Assembly (NCBI RefSeq): GCF_008329535.1
Contig: NZ_NPKR01000014.1
Span: 62,001 to 126,000 of the forward strand
Direction of reading: 5' to 3'
Origin: Mycolicibacterium sp. P1-18
Lineage (GTDB): Bacteria; Actinomycetota; Actinomycetes; Mycobacteriales; Mycobacteriaceae
Length of the DNA: 64,000 bases
Below are positions 44,664 to 53,785 of the stretch, piece after piece; position 1 is the first letter of the stretch, and each line of letters begins with the position of its first letter. The position numbers were made by a program, and so were the translations under genes. The notes under the pieces were generated by a model that saw only the letters and a program-made list of their open reading frames with translations, ran no database searches and was not told where the DNA came from.

Positions 44664-45953
44664 GTGCCCGTCATCGAGCAGATCGCAGCGCGAGAGATTC
44701 TCGACTCCCGGGGCAACCCGACCGTCGAGGTCGAGGTCGCGCTCGACGACGGCTCCGCCGCCCGGGCCGCAGTGCCGTCCGGGGCCTCGACCGGTGAGCA
44801 CGAGGCCGTCGAGCTTCGGGACGGCGGCAGCCGCTACCTCGGCAAGGGCGTCGAGAAGGCCGTCGCCGGCGTGCTCAGCGAGCTGGGGCCCGCCGTGATC
44901 GGGCTGAACGCCGACGATCAGCGCCTGGTCGACCAGGCGCTGCTCGACTGCGACGGCACGCCCGACAAGTCCCGCCTGGGTGCCAACGCAATCCTCGGGG
45001 TGTCGTTGGCCGTCGCGAAGGCCGCCGCCGACGCCGCCGGGCTGCCGCTGTTCCGCTACCTCGGTGGTCCGAACGCGCACATCCTGCCGGTGCCGATGAT
45101 GAACATCGTCAACGGCGGCGCCCACGCCGACACCGGCGTCGACGTCCAGGAGTTCATGGTCGCCCCGATCGGTGCCGCCTCGTTCAAGGAGGCGCTGCGC
45201 TGGGGCGCCGAGGTGTACCACTCCCTGAAGTCGGTGCTCAAGAAGCAGGGTCTGGCCACCGGCCTGGGCGACGAGGGCGGCTTCGCCCCCGACATCGCGG
45301 GCACCGTGGCCGCGCTCGACCTGATCAGCTCCGCCATCGAGGGCGCCGGCTTCACGCTGGGCTCCGACGTGGCACTGGCACTCGACGTCGCCGCGACCGA
45401 GTTCTACACCGACGGCACCGGCTACGCCTTCGAGAAGCAGAACCGCACCGCCGCACAGATGACGGAGTTCTACGCCGGACTGCTCGACGCGTACCCGCTG
45501 GTGTCGATCGAGGACCCGCTGTCCGAGGACGACTGGGACGGTTGGGTGTCGTTGACCACCGCCATCGGCGACCGCATCCAGATCGTCGGCGACGACCTCT
45601 TCGTCACCAACCCGGAGCGTCTCGAAGAGGGCATCGAAAAGGGTGCGGCCAACGCTCTCCTGGTCAAGGTCAACCAGATCGGCACGCTGACCGAGACGTT
45701 GGACGCGGTCAACCTGGCGCACGGCAGTGGCTACCGCACCATGATGAGTCACCGGTCCGGCGAGACCGAGGACACCACGATCGCCGACCTGGCCGTCGCC
45801 GTGGGCAGCGGACAGATCAAGACCGGTGCGCCCGCCCGCAGCGAGCGCGTCGCCAAGTACAACCAGCTGCTGCGCATCGAGGAGGAACTCGGCGACGCCG
45901 CACGGTACGCCGGCGATCTGGCGTTCCCGCGGTTCTCGGTCGAGACCAAGTAG
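44664..45953 (+). CDS. eno: enolase
   Basis: Enolase converts 2-phosphoglycerate to phosphoenolpyruvate in glycolysis. The 429-residue protein has the N-terminal DSRGNPTVEVEV motif, GASTGEHEAVELRD, the catalytic Glu region GLGDEGGFAPD, the metal ligands in SIEDPLSEDDWDG and IVGDDLFVTNP, the catalytic Lys in LLVKVNQIGT, and the signature SHRSGETEDTTIADLAV. GTG at 44664 has GAGGAG about seven bases upstream. It is followed closely by the DivIC-like gene. Equivalent to Rv1023. Confidence 0.98.
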   Translation: MPVIEQIAAREILDSRGNPTVEVEVALDDGSAARAAVPSGASTGEHEAVELRDGGSRYLGKGVEKAVAGVLSELGPAVIGLNADDQRLVDQALLDCDGTPDKSRLGANAILGVSLAVAKAAADAAGLPLFRYLGGPNAHILPVPMMNIVNGGAHADTGVDVQEFMVAPIGAASFKEALRWGAEVYHSLKSVLKKQGLATGLGDEGGFAPDIAGTVAALDLISSAIEGAGFTLGSDVALALDVAATEFYTDGTGYAFEKQNRTAAQMTEFYAGLLDAYPLVSIEDPLSEDDWDGWVSLTTAIGDRIQIVGDDLFVTNPERLEEGIEKGAANALLVKVNQIGTLTETLDAVNLAHGSGYRTMMSHRSGETEDTTIADLAVAVGSGQIKTGAPARSERVAKYNQLLRIEEELGDAARYAGDLAFPRFSVETK

Positions 45954-45971
45954 TTCCGGTCTGACCCGGTC

Positions 45972-46691
45972 ATGCCCGACGCCAAGCGGCCCGATCCCAA
46001 GCGACGCGCCCCCGCGTCGCGACCGGGGAAGGGTGGCGGGCGACCCCGGGGGGCGTCCCCGATCCGGCGCGAGCCGCGGGCCATCGAGGCGCGGCCCGCA
46101 CCGGAGGCGGCCCCCGAGGTCGACGGGGGCGACGACGGCAACGAGCCGACCGGTGTCATCGAACCGATCCGCAAGGCCATCGCCGAGGCGGCCGAGCAGC
46201 AGTCCGAGCAACGACTCGGGTCGGCGGCCCGGCGCGCGGCGATCCTCGCGGTCGTGGTCTGCGTGTTGACGTTGACGATCGCCGGACCGGTGCGGACGTA
46301 CTTCGCCCAGCGCACCGAGATGAAGCAGCTCGTCGACGCCGAGGCCCAATTGCGTTCGCAAATTGCCGATCTCGAGCAGCAAAAGCTCAAACTCGGTGAT
46401 CCGGTGTACATCGCGGCGCAGGCGCGCGAGCGGCTCGGCTTCGTGATGCCCGGGGACATCCCGTATCAGGTTCAGCTGCCCCCGGGGGCCGAGCCGGTCG
46501 AGGCGCCGGGCGTGGATCCGGCCAAGCCGCCGAGCGGGCAGCCGTGGTACACCTCGCTGTGGCACACGATTGCCGATGCGCCGCATGGTGTTACGCAGAT
46601 ACCGGTGGCTCCCGACGCGCCCGCGCCGGGGATGCCCCCACCCGACGTGCCGCCACCGCCCGCTCCGGCCCCACCGGGTCCCGGTGGTTGA
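45972..46691 (+). CDS. FtsB/DivIC-like septum formation initiator protein
   Basis: The 239-residue protein has a basic, proline-rich cytoplasmic N-terminus (1-85), one membrane span (about 86-108), and an external coiled coil (about 110-155: MKQLVDAEAQLRSQIADLEQQK). The conserved LGDPVYIAAQARERLGFVMPGD follows, then a proline-rich tail. DivIC/FtsB proteins bridge FtsQ and FtsL in the divisome. It sits 18 bases after eno and its stop is overlapped by the next gene, giving the operon eno, divIC, DUF501, ppx seen across mycobacteria (Rv1023-Rv1026). Confidence 0.93.
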   Translation: MPDAKRPDPKRRAPASRPGKGGGRPRGASPIRREPRAIEARPAPEAAPEVDGGDDGNEPTGVIEPIRKAIAEAAEQQSEQRLGSAARRAAILAVVVCVLTLTIAGPVRTYFAQRTEMKQLVDAEAQLRSQIADLEQQKLKLGDPVYIAAQARERLGFVMPGDIPYQVQLPPGAEPVEAPGVDPAKPPSGQPWYTSLWHTIADAPHGVTQIPVAPDAPAPGMPPPDVPPPPAPAPPGPGG

Positions 46692-47175
46692 CCCGAAGGA
46701 TCTCGACGCCGTCGCGCAGCAGTTGGGCCGCGAACCGCGAGGTGTCCTGGAGATCGCCTACCGCTGCCCCAACGGTCAGCCCGCCGTCGTGAAGACGGCA
46801 CCGAGACTGCCCGACGGAACACCGTTCCCGACGCTCTACTACCTGACGCATCCGACGCTCACCGCGGCCGCCAGCCGGCTGGAGTCCTCCGGGATGATGC
46901 GCGAGATGACCGAGCGGCTGGCGGAGGACCCGGAGCTGGCCGCCGCGTATCGCCGCGCGCACGAGTCGTTTCTGGCCGAGCGCGACGCCGTCGAGTCGCT
47001 GGGCACCACGTTCTCCGGTGGCGGCATGCCGGACCGGGTCAAGTGCCTGCACGTCGTCATCGCGCACTCGTTGGCGAAGGGGCCGGGGCTCAACCCCTTT
47101 GGCGACGAAGCGCTGGCCGTGTTGGCCGCCGAGCCCGCGATGGCGGGGATCCTGGACCGAGAGGTGTGGACGTGA
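46684..47175 (+). CDS. DUF501-family protein (Rv1025-like)
   Basis: The 163-residue protein belongs to DUF501. Conserved segments are GREPRGVLEIAYRCPNGQPAVVKTAPRL, PFPTLYYLTHP, and CLHVVIAHSLAKGPGLNPFGDEAL, which contains a His-Asn-Pro-Asp cluster. Two cysteines (about residues 25 and 120) flank these. The function is unknown in all organisms. GTG at 46684 lies eight bases before the end of the divIC-like gene, and its own stop overlaps ppx (GTGA), so all three are coupled. Confidence 0.9.
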   Translation: MVDPKDLDAVAQQLGREPRGVLEIAYRCPNGQPAVVKTAPRLPDGTPFPTLYYLTHPTLTAAASRLESSGMMREMTERLAEDPELAAAYRRAHESFLAERDAVESLGTTFSGGGMPDRVKCLHVVIAHSLAKGPGLNPFGDEALAVLAAEPAMAGILDREVWT

Positions 47176-48113
47176 CGAGGGTGGCGGCGATCGACTGCGG
47201 CACCAACTCCATTCGGCTGTTGATCGCCGACGTGGCCGACGGTCGCGTGACCGACGTGCACCGCGAGATGCGGATCGTGCGGCTCGGCGAGGGCGTCGAC
47301 GCGACGGGCAGCTTCGCCGAGCCGGCGTTGGCGCGGACCCGCGCGGCCCTGGCCGACTACGCCGCGCTGCTTCAGGAGCACTCGGTGCCGACGGTGCGGA
47401 TGGTGGCGACCTCGGCCACCCGTGACGCCGCCAACCGCGACGAGTTCTTCGCGATGACCGCCGAGGTGCTGGGGGTCGCGGTGCCGGGTGCGGTCGCCGA
47501 GGTGATCACGGGTACCGAGGAGGCGGAGCTGTCGTTCCGCGGCGCCGTCGGCGAACTCGACGCCGCGGGAGCGCCGTTCGTGGTCGTCGACCTCGGTGGC
47601 GGGTCGACCGAAGTGGTGGTGGGCAGCCCCGCCGGCGTGGACGCGAGCCATTCGGCGAACATCGGCTGCGTGCGGCTGACGGAGCGCTGCCTGAAGTCGG
47701 ACCCGCCGACCGCGACCGAGATCGCCGATGCCCGCGCCGTCGTCCGCGATGCGCTGGACGCCGTCTTCGAGGCGGTGCCCGTCGAGCGGGCCCGGACGTG
47801 GGTGGGCGTCGCGGGCACGATGACCACGCTGTCGGCGCTGGCGATGAACCTGGCGACCTACGACTCCGAGGCCATCCACCTGTCACGGGTGGGTTTCGAC
47901 GACCTGCTGAAGGTCTGCGAGGGGCTGCTGGGCATGACGCGCCGCCAGCGCGCCGCGCTGGGCCCCATGCACGAGGGCCGGGTCGACGTCATCGGCGGCG
48001 GCGCGATCGTCGTCGAGGAACTGGCTCGCGCGCTCGGCGGCCGGGCCGGCATCGACGAGTTGGTGGTCAGCGAACACGACATCCTCGACGGCATCGCGTT
48101 GTCGATTGCCTGA
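47172..48113 (+). CDS. ppx2: exopolyphosphatase / Ppx-GppA family phosphatase
   Basis: The 313-residue ASKHA-fold phosphatase removes terminal phosphate from polyphosphate or pppGpp. Visible motifs are the phosphate-1 loop AIDCGTNSIRLLIAD, the catalytic Glu region ITGTEEAELSFRG, the phosphate-2 loop VVDLGGGSTEVVVG, and GVAGTMTTLSALAM. It lacks the C-terminal HD-type domain of long Ppx proteins. It corresponds to Rv1026, for which polyphosphatase activity has been reported. GTG at 47172 is coupled to the DUF501 gene. Confidence 0.93.
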   Translation: MTRVAAIDCGTNSIRLLIADVADGRVTDVHREMRIVRLGEGVDATGSFAEPALARTRAALADYAALLQEHSVPTVRMVATSATRDAANRDEFFAMTAEVLGVAVPGAVAEVITGTEEAELSFRGAVGELDAAGAPFVVVDLGGGSTEVVVGSPAGVDASHSANIGCVRLTERCLKSDPPTATEIADARAVVRDALDAVFEAVPVERARTWVGVAGTMTTLSALAMNLATYDSEAIHLSRVGFDDLLKVCEGLLGMTRRQRAALGPMHEGRVDVIGGGAIVVEELARALGGRAGIDELVVSEHDILDGIALSIA

Positions 48114-48151
48114 GGCGTTTTGAATGTGCCGGGCCGGGGTAACAACCGTCC

Positions 48152-48436
48152 GTGACCGATCAGAAGACCACGTACAGCGACGATCCGAGCGCCGAGATCC
48201 TGGCGACTGGCGGATTGGTCACGATGCTTGGTGCCGTCATGGCCGCCGTGATCGCCGTCGTCACCCTTGGTGGCGGCAACGTGATGATGGCCGGCGTGCT
48301 GGGCACCGCGGCGGTGATCAGCTTCGCCGTGAGCCTGGTGCTCTTCAGCGCCGACAGCAAGCGCTCCGAGGGCGACTCGCTGCCGTTCCCGAGCTGGCTG
48401 CGCGCCGAGCCGGAAACGGCAGCCGAGGCCTCCTAG
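48152..48436 (+). CDS. small two-span membrane protein
   Basis: The 94-residue protein has an acidic N-terminus (1-18), two predicted spans (about 20-42 and 46-65), and an acidic C-terminal tail with PFPSWLRAEPE. I do not recognise the family. The GTG start lies 38 bases after ppx2. Its stop codon overlaps that of the convergent cysteine-rich peptide gene by two bases (48434-48435). Confidence 0.7.
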   Translation: MTDQKTTYSDDPSAEILATGGLVTMLGAVMAAVIAVVTLGGGNVMMAGVLGTAAVISFAVSLVLFSADSKRSEGDSLPFPSWLRAEPETAAEAS

Positions 48437-48537
48437 CGCCGCACGTTGCAGTTGGGCGGGTTTCCGCAGTGATGGCCGCCGTCACACGCGTTGCAATGGC
48501 AGTTGCATCCACCGGCTCTTTGGTCGGGAACACTCAT
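48433..48537 (-). CDS. 34-residue Cys/His-rich metallothionein-like peptide
   Basis: A short frame with ATG at 48537 and TAG at 48435-48433 encodes 34 residues. Cysteines are at 11, 13, 15, 18, 24 and 30, histidines at 14, 22 and 23, and there are five Asn. The core reads CNCHCNAC, then HHC and NPPNC. AGAGGTG seven bases upstream is a good ribosome site. The CxCxCxxC spacing and high Cys/His content suggest soft-metal binding (copper, zinc or cadmium), as in bacterial metallothioneins. It does not look like the longer MymT of M. tuberculosis. It is on the same strand as, and 77 bases after, the acyl-CoA synthetase gene. No signal peptide is visible. Confidence 0.7.
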   Translation of the reverse strand: MSVPDQRAGGCNCHCNACDGGHHCGNPPNCNVRR

Positions 48538-48580
48538 GGCAGTTCACCTCTGTCGACTCGGTCGATCTTTCACCTATGAC

Positions 48581-48601
48581 GATTCGACAATAGTTCGAAT
48601 C
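48581..48601. promoter_or_regulatory. inverted repeat upstream of the Cys-rich peptide gene
   Basis: Perfect 7-base arms GATTCGA and TCGAATC are separated by seven bases. The site lies in the 77-base gap between the acyl-CoA synthetase stop and the peptide start. It may be an operator for the peptide gene. It resembles but does not match the mycobacterial LexA box (one base short in the spacer). Confidence 0.45.
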
Positions 48602-48614
48602 ACGCCGATGCGGA

Positions 48615-50486
<1,872 letters not shown>

Positions 50487-50516
50487 ATCGGGAGCGTACT
50501 GGCTTCACGGGTCCCA

Positions 50517-50522
50517 TAACCT
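50517..50522 (+). promoter_or_regulatory. -10 element of leaderless epoxide hydrolase gene
   Basis: TAACCT, six bases, then the ATG at 50529. Confidence 0.5.
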
Positions 50523-50528
50523 GGACTT

Positions 50529-51401
50529 ATGACTAGTCTTGTTCCGCCGATCGAGGGCGTTCGCAGATCGTTCGTAGAGGCGCGCGGCGTGCGCTTCCAC
50601 GTCACCGAATCCGGGCCCGAGGACGGCCGCCCGGTGCTGGCATTGCACGGGTGGCCGCAGCACCACTGGGTGTACCGGGGGCTGCTCGCCGACCCGCCGC
50701 CCGGGCTGCGCGTCATCGCCCCCGACCTCCCCGGGTACGGCTGGTCCGGACCCGCGCCGCACCGGTGGGCCAAGGACGACGTCGCCGCCGACGTGCTGGC
50801 GCTGATGGATGCCCTCGGTCTGGACCGGGTGTTGCTCGTCGGGCATGACTGGGGCGGTTTCGTGGGCTACCGGATGCTGCTCGCCGCGCCCGAGCGGTTC
50901 GACGGTTACCTGGTGATGAACATGGCCCATCCGTGGGTGACGGCGCGCATCCTTGCGCCGCATGCCTGGCGGCTGCTGACGTATCAGCCGTTCGTGGCGA
51001 GCATCGGTGTGCCGCTGCAACGGCACACGCCCTACCTGCGGACGCTGTTCAACGTCGGGGGCAAGGCGCACCGCCTGCCTCCCGAGGTGATCCGCGTGTA
51101 CACCGAGCGCTTCCGGGACCCCGTCGTCGCCCGGACCGGCAGGGACACCTACCGCACGTTCCTCCTGCGCGAAATGCCCTCCGCGGCACGCACTCCCGAG
51201 ACGCGCCGGGCGACGGTGCCGATCCGCGTCCTGTTCGGCATGGGTGACGTCGCGGTGCATCCGTCGCTGGCCGACCCCGAGACCGCCGAGGCCGACGACT
51301 ACACGTTCGAGCCGGTCGACGCCGGGCACTTCGTCATCGACGAACGCCCCGATCTGGTGCGGGCGCGCCTGATTGCGCTGGCCGAGGAGACGGCGGGCTA
51401 A
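50529..51401 (+). CDS. alpha/beta hydrolase, epoxide hydrolase-like
   Basis: The 290-residue enzyme has the oxyanion HGxP motif in LHGWPQHHWVYRG and the nucleophile elbow GHDWGGFVGYR with Asp as nucleophile, which points to epoxide hydrolases or haloalkane dehalogenases rather than esterases. A variable cap follows. The catalytic His is in DAGHFVIDE. Mycobacteria hold many such enzymes, and the substrate is not predictable. It diverges from the acyl-CoA synthetase gene. Confidence 0.88.
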   Translation: MTSLVPPIEGVRRSFVEARGVRFHVTESGPEDGRPVLALHGWPQHHWVYRGLLADPPPGLRVIAPDLPGYGWSGPAPHRWAKDDVAADVLALMDALGLDRVLLVGHDWGGFVGYRMLLAAPERFDGYLVMNMAHPWVTARILAPHAWRLLTYQPFVASIGVPLQRHTPYLRTLFNVGGKAHRLPPEVIRVYTERFRDPVVARTGRDTYRTFLLREMPSAARTPETRRATVPIRVLFGMGDVAVHPSLADPETAEADDYTFEPVDAGHFVIDERPDLVRARLIALAEETAG

Positions 51402-51425
51402 GCGGTCTCGCCGACCGTGGGTCTC

Positions 51426-51455
51426 GTGGCGGCGTAAGGCTCCACATTCCGCCAC
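51426..51455 (+). terminator. hairpin after epoxide hydrolase gene
   Basis: Perfect 7-base arms GTGGCGG (51426-51432) and CCGCCAC (51449-51455) are separated by 16 bases, 25 bases after the stop codon. No U-run is present. Confidence 0.4.
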
Positions 51456-51463
51456 CAGGCCAA

Positions 51464-51479
51464 CGCTCGGCGCCGAGCG
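51464..51479. repeat. perfect 16-bp palindrome upstream of methyltransferase
   Basis: CGCTCGGCGCCGAGCG is an exact inverted repeat lying 18 bases before the ATG at 51498, where a -35 region would be. It could be an operator or simply part of the upstream terminator region. Confidence 0.4.
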
Positions 51480-51497
51480 GTCTGTGAGAATCGGGGC

Positions 51498-52334
51498 ATG
51501 ACCGACGACTGGCGCGCCGTCAACCTCGCCAACTGGGAGTCGCGGGTGCCGATGCACACCGGCCCGGGTGGTTACGACCTCTCGAGCTTCGACGATCCGC
51601 AGTACCTCTCCGGCGTGGTGAGCTACGACCGGCCCCGGCTCGGGCACCTCGACGGCCTCGACGTCGTGCACCTGCAGTGTCACATCGGCACCGACACGGT
51701 GTCGCTGGCCCGGTTGGGGGCGAAGTCGGTTACCGGCCTTGACTTCTCACCGTCGGCCGTGGCGGCGGGACGGTCGCTGGCCGCCCGCGCCGGGGGCGAC
51801 GTGACCTTCGTCGAGTCCGACGTCGCCACCGCGGTGGACGCGCTCGGGGCGCAGTGCGCCGACCTGGTCTACACGGGCATTGGCGCGCTGTGCTGGTTGC
51901 CCGACATCCGCGAGTGGGCGGGTGTGGTCGCGGCACTGCTGCGTCCGGGTGGTCGTCTGTTCGTCCGGGAGGGCCACCCGATCCTCTGGGCGATGAGCGA
52001 TCCCCGCCCGGACGGACTGCTCGTCGTCGAGTATCCGTACTTCGAGACGCCGGGCACGCGCTTCGTCTACGAGGACACCTATGCGGGCACGGGCGTCGTC
52101 TCGTCGCCGGAGTCGATCTCGTTCAACCACGGGCTGGGGGAGATCTTCACGGCGCTGCTCGACGCGGGGCTCAGGATCACCGGGTTCGAGGAGCACCGGG
52201 AGGTGGCGTGGCGGTTCTTCGACGACGCGATGGTCGAGAGTCCGGACTTCGACGGCGAGTTCCTCTTGGCCGAGGGGGGCGAGCGTTTGCCGCTGACGTA
52301 CACCCTGCAGGCCGTCAAAGAACCAGGTCGATGA
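51498..52334 (+). CDS. class I SAM-dependent methyltransferase
   Basis: The 278-residue protein has SAM motif I in VVHLQCHIGTDTVSLARLGAKSVTGLDFSPSAV (residues about 55-87), an acidic motif II, and the post-motif YTGIGALCWLPDI. The C-terminal half is a beta-rich extension seen in small-molecule methyltransferases. The substrate is unknown. It lies 96 bases after the epoxide hydrolase gene, and the TetR gene follows in the same direction. Confidence 0.88.
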   Translation: MTDDWRAVNLANWESRVPMHTGPGGYDLSSFDDPQYLSGVVSYDRPRLGHLDGLDVVHLQCHIGTDTVSLARLGAKSVTGLDFSPSAVAAGRSLAARAGGDVTFVESDVATAVDALGAQCADLVYTGIGALCWLPDIREWAGVVAALLRPGGRLFVREGHPILWAMSDPRPDGLLVVEYPYFETPGTRFVYEDTYAGTGVVSSPESISFNHGLGEIFTALLDAGLRITGFEEHREVAWRFFDDAMVESPDFDGEFLLAEGGERLPLTYTLQAVKEPGR

Positions 52335-52491
52335 CTAGTCCTTGGTTCGGGCGGATCCAGTCCCCTCCTCTGGACCCGCCCGTGGGGCAAATATAAACGT
52401 TGCTGTTCATAAATCGCAATCGGTGGAAACAGCGCGTTGTGCGCCTACACTCAGGGTTTACCCAGGAATCCCGTCTAATGGCAGCCAAGGC

Positions 52492-53097
52492 ATGGACAAC
52501 AGCAAACGGCTCAGGCCCGGCCGGCATCAGCTGAGCCGCGACGAAGTGCAGACTCACCAGCGCGAGCGGATCTTCGCCGCGCTGGAAGTCGAGATGTCAG
52601 TTAAGGGCTACGGCGAGACCAGCGTGGGGGACATCGTCAAGAGCGCGGGAGTGTCGCGGCAGACCTTCTACGAGCTGTTCGACTCCAAGCGAGAGTGCTT
52701 CATCGCCAGCTACGAACGCCGGCAGGGCGCGGTGATCGACCAGATCTTCACGACCTCCACGACGGACGCGCCGCTGGTGCGGTTCGCCGCCCTGCTGAAG
52801 GCCTACCTCGAGGTGATGTCTCACCGGCCGGACATCTCGTTGCTGTATCTGAGCGGCATCGCCGCCGCGGGACCGAAGGCCGCGGCCATCCGCGTGGAGA
52901 AGCAGCAGCAGTTCGTCGACGGACTCGCGGCCCTGTTCGACGCGCACACCGATCGCGATCTGTTTGCCTGCCGGACGCTGGTGGCGGCGATCTCCGCGCT
53001 CGTCATCAACGCCCTGGTCGACGCAGACCCCCAGGCGGTGCAGAACCTGCACGCGCCGTTGGTCGACGTCGCCGCGCGGCTGCTGAACGTCGAGTGA
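52492..53097 (+). CDS. TetR-family transcriptional regulator
   Basis: The 201-residue regulator has the TetR helix-turn-helix (about 20-66: RERIFAALEVEMSVKGYGETSVGDIVKSAGVSRQTFYELFDSKRECFIA) and a C-terminal helical ligand-binding domain. The ATG at 52492 is the only good start; the preceding 157 bases are AT-rich, with a TCTAAT -10-like box at 52473-52478. Its stop lies seven bases before the convergent kdpE end. Target genes cannot be named from sequence. Confidence 0.87.
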   Translation: MDNSKRLRPGRHQLSRDEVQTHQRERIFAALEVEMSVKGYGETSVGDIVKSAGVSRQTFYELFDSKRECFIASYERRQGAVIDQIFTTSTTDAPLVRFAALLKAYLEVMSHRPDISLLYLSGIAAAGPKAAAIRVEKQQQFVDGLAALFDAHTDRDLFACRTLVAAISALVINALVDADPQAVQNLHAPLVDVAARLLNVE

Positions 53098-53104
53098 GCG
53101 GCCG

Positions 53105-53785
53105 TCACTGCGCGAAGCGATACCCCATGCCGGTCTCGGTGATCAGGTGGCGGGGGTGCGACGGGTCGTCCTCCAGCTTGCGGCGCAGCTGGGCGAGGTA
53201 CACCCGCAGGTAGTGCGTCTCCTTGGCATACGCCGGGCCCCACACCTCCTTGAGCAACTCCTCGCGGCCGACGAGCTTGCCGCGGTTGCGCACCAGCATC
53301 TCCAACATGCCCCACTCGGTGGGGGTGAGGTGGACCTCGACGCCGTGGCGGGTGACCAGCTTGGCGGCGAGATCGACTGTGAAGGAATCGGTTTCGACGA
53401 CCGGCTGGTCGGTGTCCACCGAGGCCGCGGCACGTCGCACGGCGGCCCGCAGGCGCGCCAGGAATTCGTCCATGCCGAAGGGCTTGGTCACGTAGTCGTC
53501 GGCGCCCGCGTCGAGCGCCTCGACCTTGTCCGACGAGTCGGTGCGGGCGGACAGGACGATGACGGGTGCGGTCAGCCAGCCGCGCAGGCCCTCGAGCACC
53601 TCGATGCCGGAGATGTCGGGGAGCCCGAGGTCGAGGACGACGACGTCCGGCTTGTGCTCCGCGGCGACCTTCAGGGCCTGCGCGCCGGTCTCCGCGGTGT
53701 GCACCTCGTAGCCGCGCACCGACAGGTTGATGCGCAGGGCCCGCAGGATCTGCGGCTCGTCGTCGACGACCAACACCCGGGTCAT
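53105..53785 (-). CDS. kdpE: potassium-responsive response regulator KdpE
   Basis: The 226-residue OmpR-type regulator has the receiver acidic pair VVDDE, the phospho-acceptor Asp in VVLDLGLPD (about residue 52), LSARTDS and KPFGMDEF, and a C-terminal winged helix (about 130-226, TPTEWGMLEMLVRN and HYLRVYLAQLRRKLE). It activates kdp under potassium limitation. ATG at 53785 overlaps the kdpD stop (ATGA). Equivalent to Rv1027c. Confidence 0.97.
   Translation of the reverse strand: MTRVLVVDDEPQILRALRINLSVRGYEVHTAETGAQALKVAAEHKPDVVVLDLGLPDISGIEVLEGLRGWLTAPVIVLSARTDSSDKVEALDAGADDYVTKPFGMDEFLARLRAAVRRAAASVDTDQPVVETDSFTVDLAAKLVTRHGVEVHLTPTEWGMLEMLVRNRGKLVGREELLKEVWGPAYAKETHYLRVYLAQLRRKLEDDPSHPRHLITETGMGYRFAQ

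Noticed and set aside
44061..46586. An 841-codon minus-strand frame across lpqU, eno and the divIC-like gene
   Set aside because: It spans three well-supported genes on the other strand and has no domain or start signal.
52395..52435. Short inverted repeat GCTGTT/AACAGC upstream of the TetR gene
   Set aside because: Only six bases pair and the flanks differ in length, so it is not distinguishable from chance.
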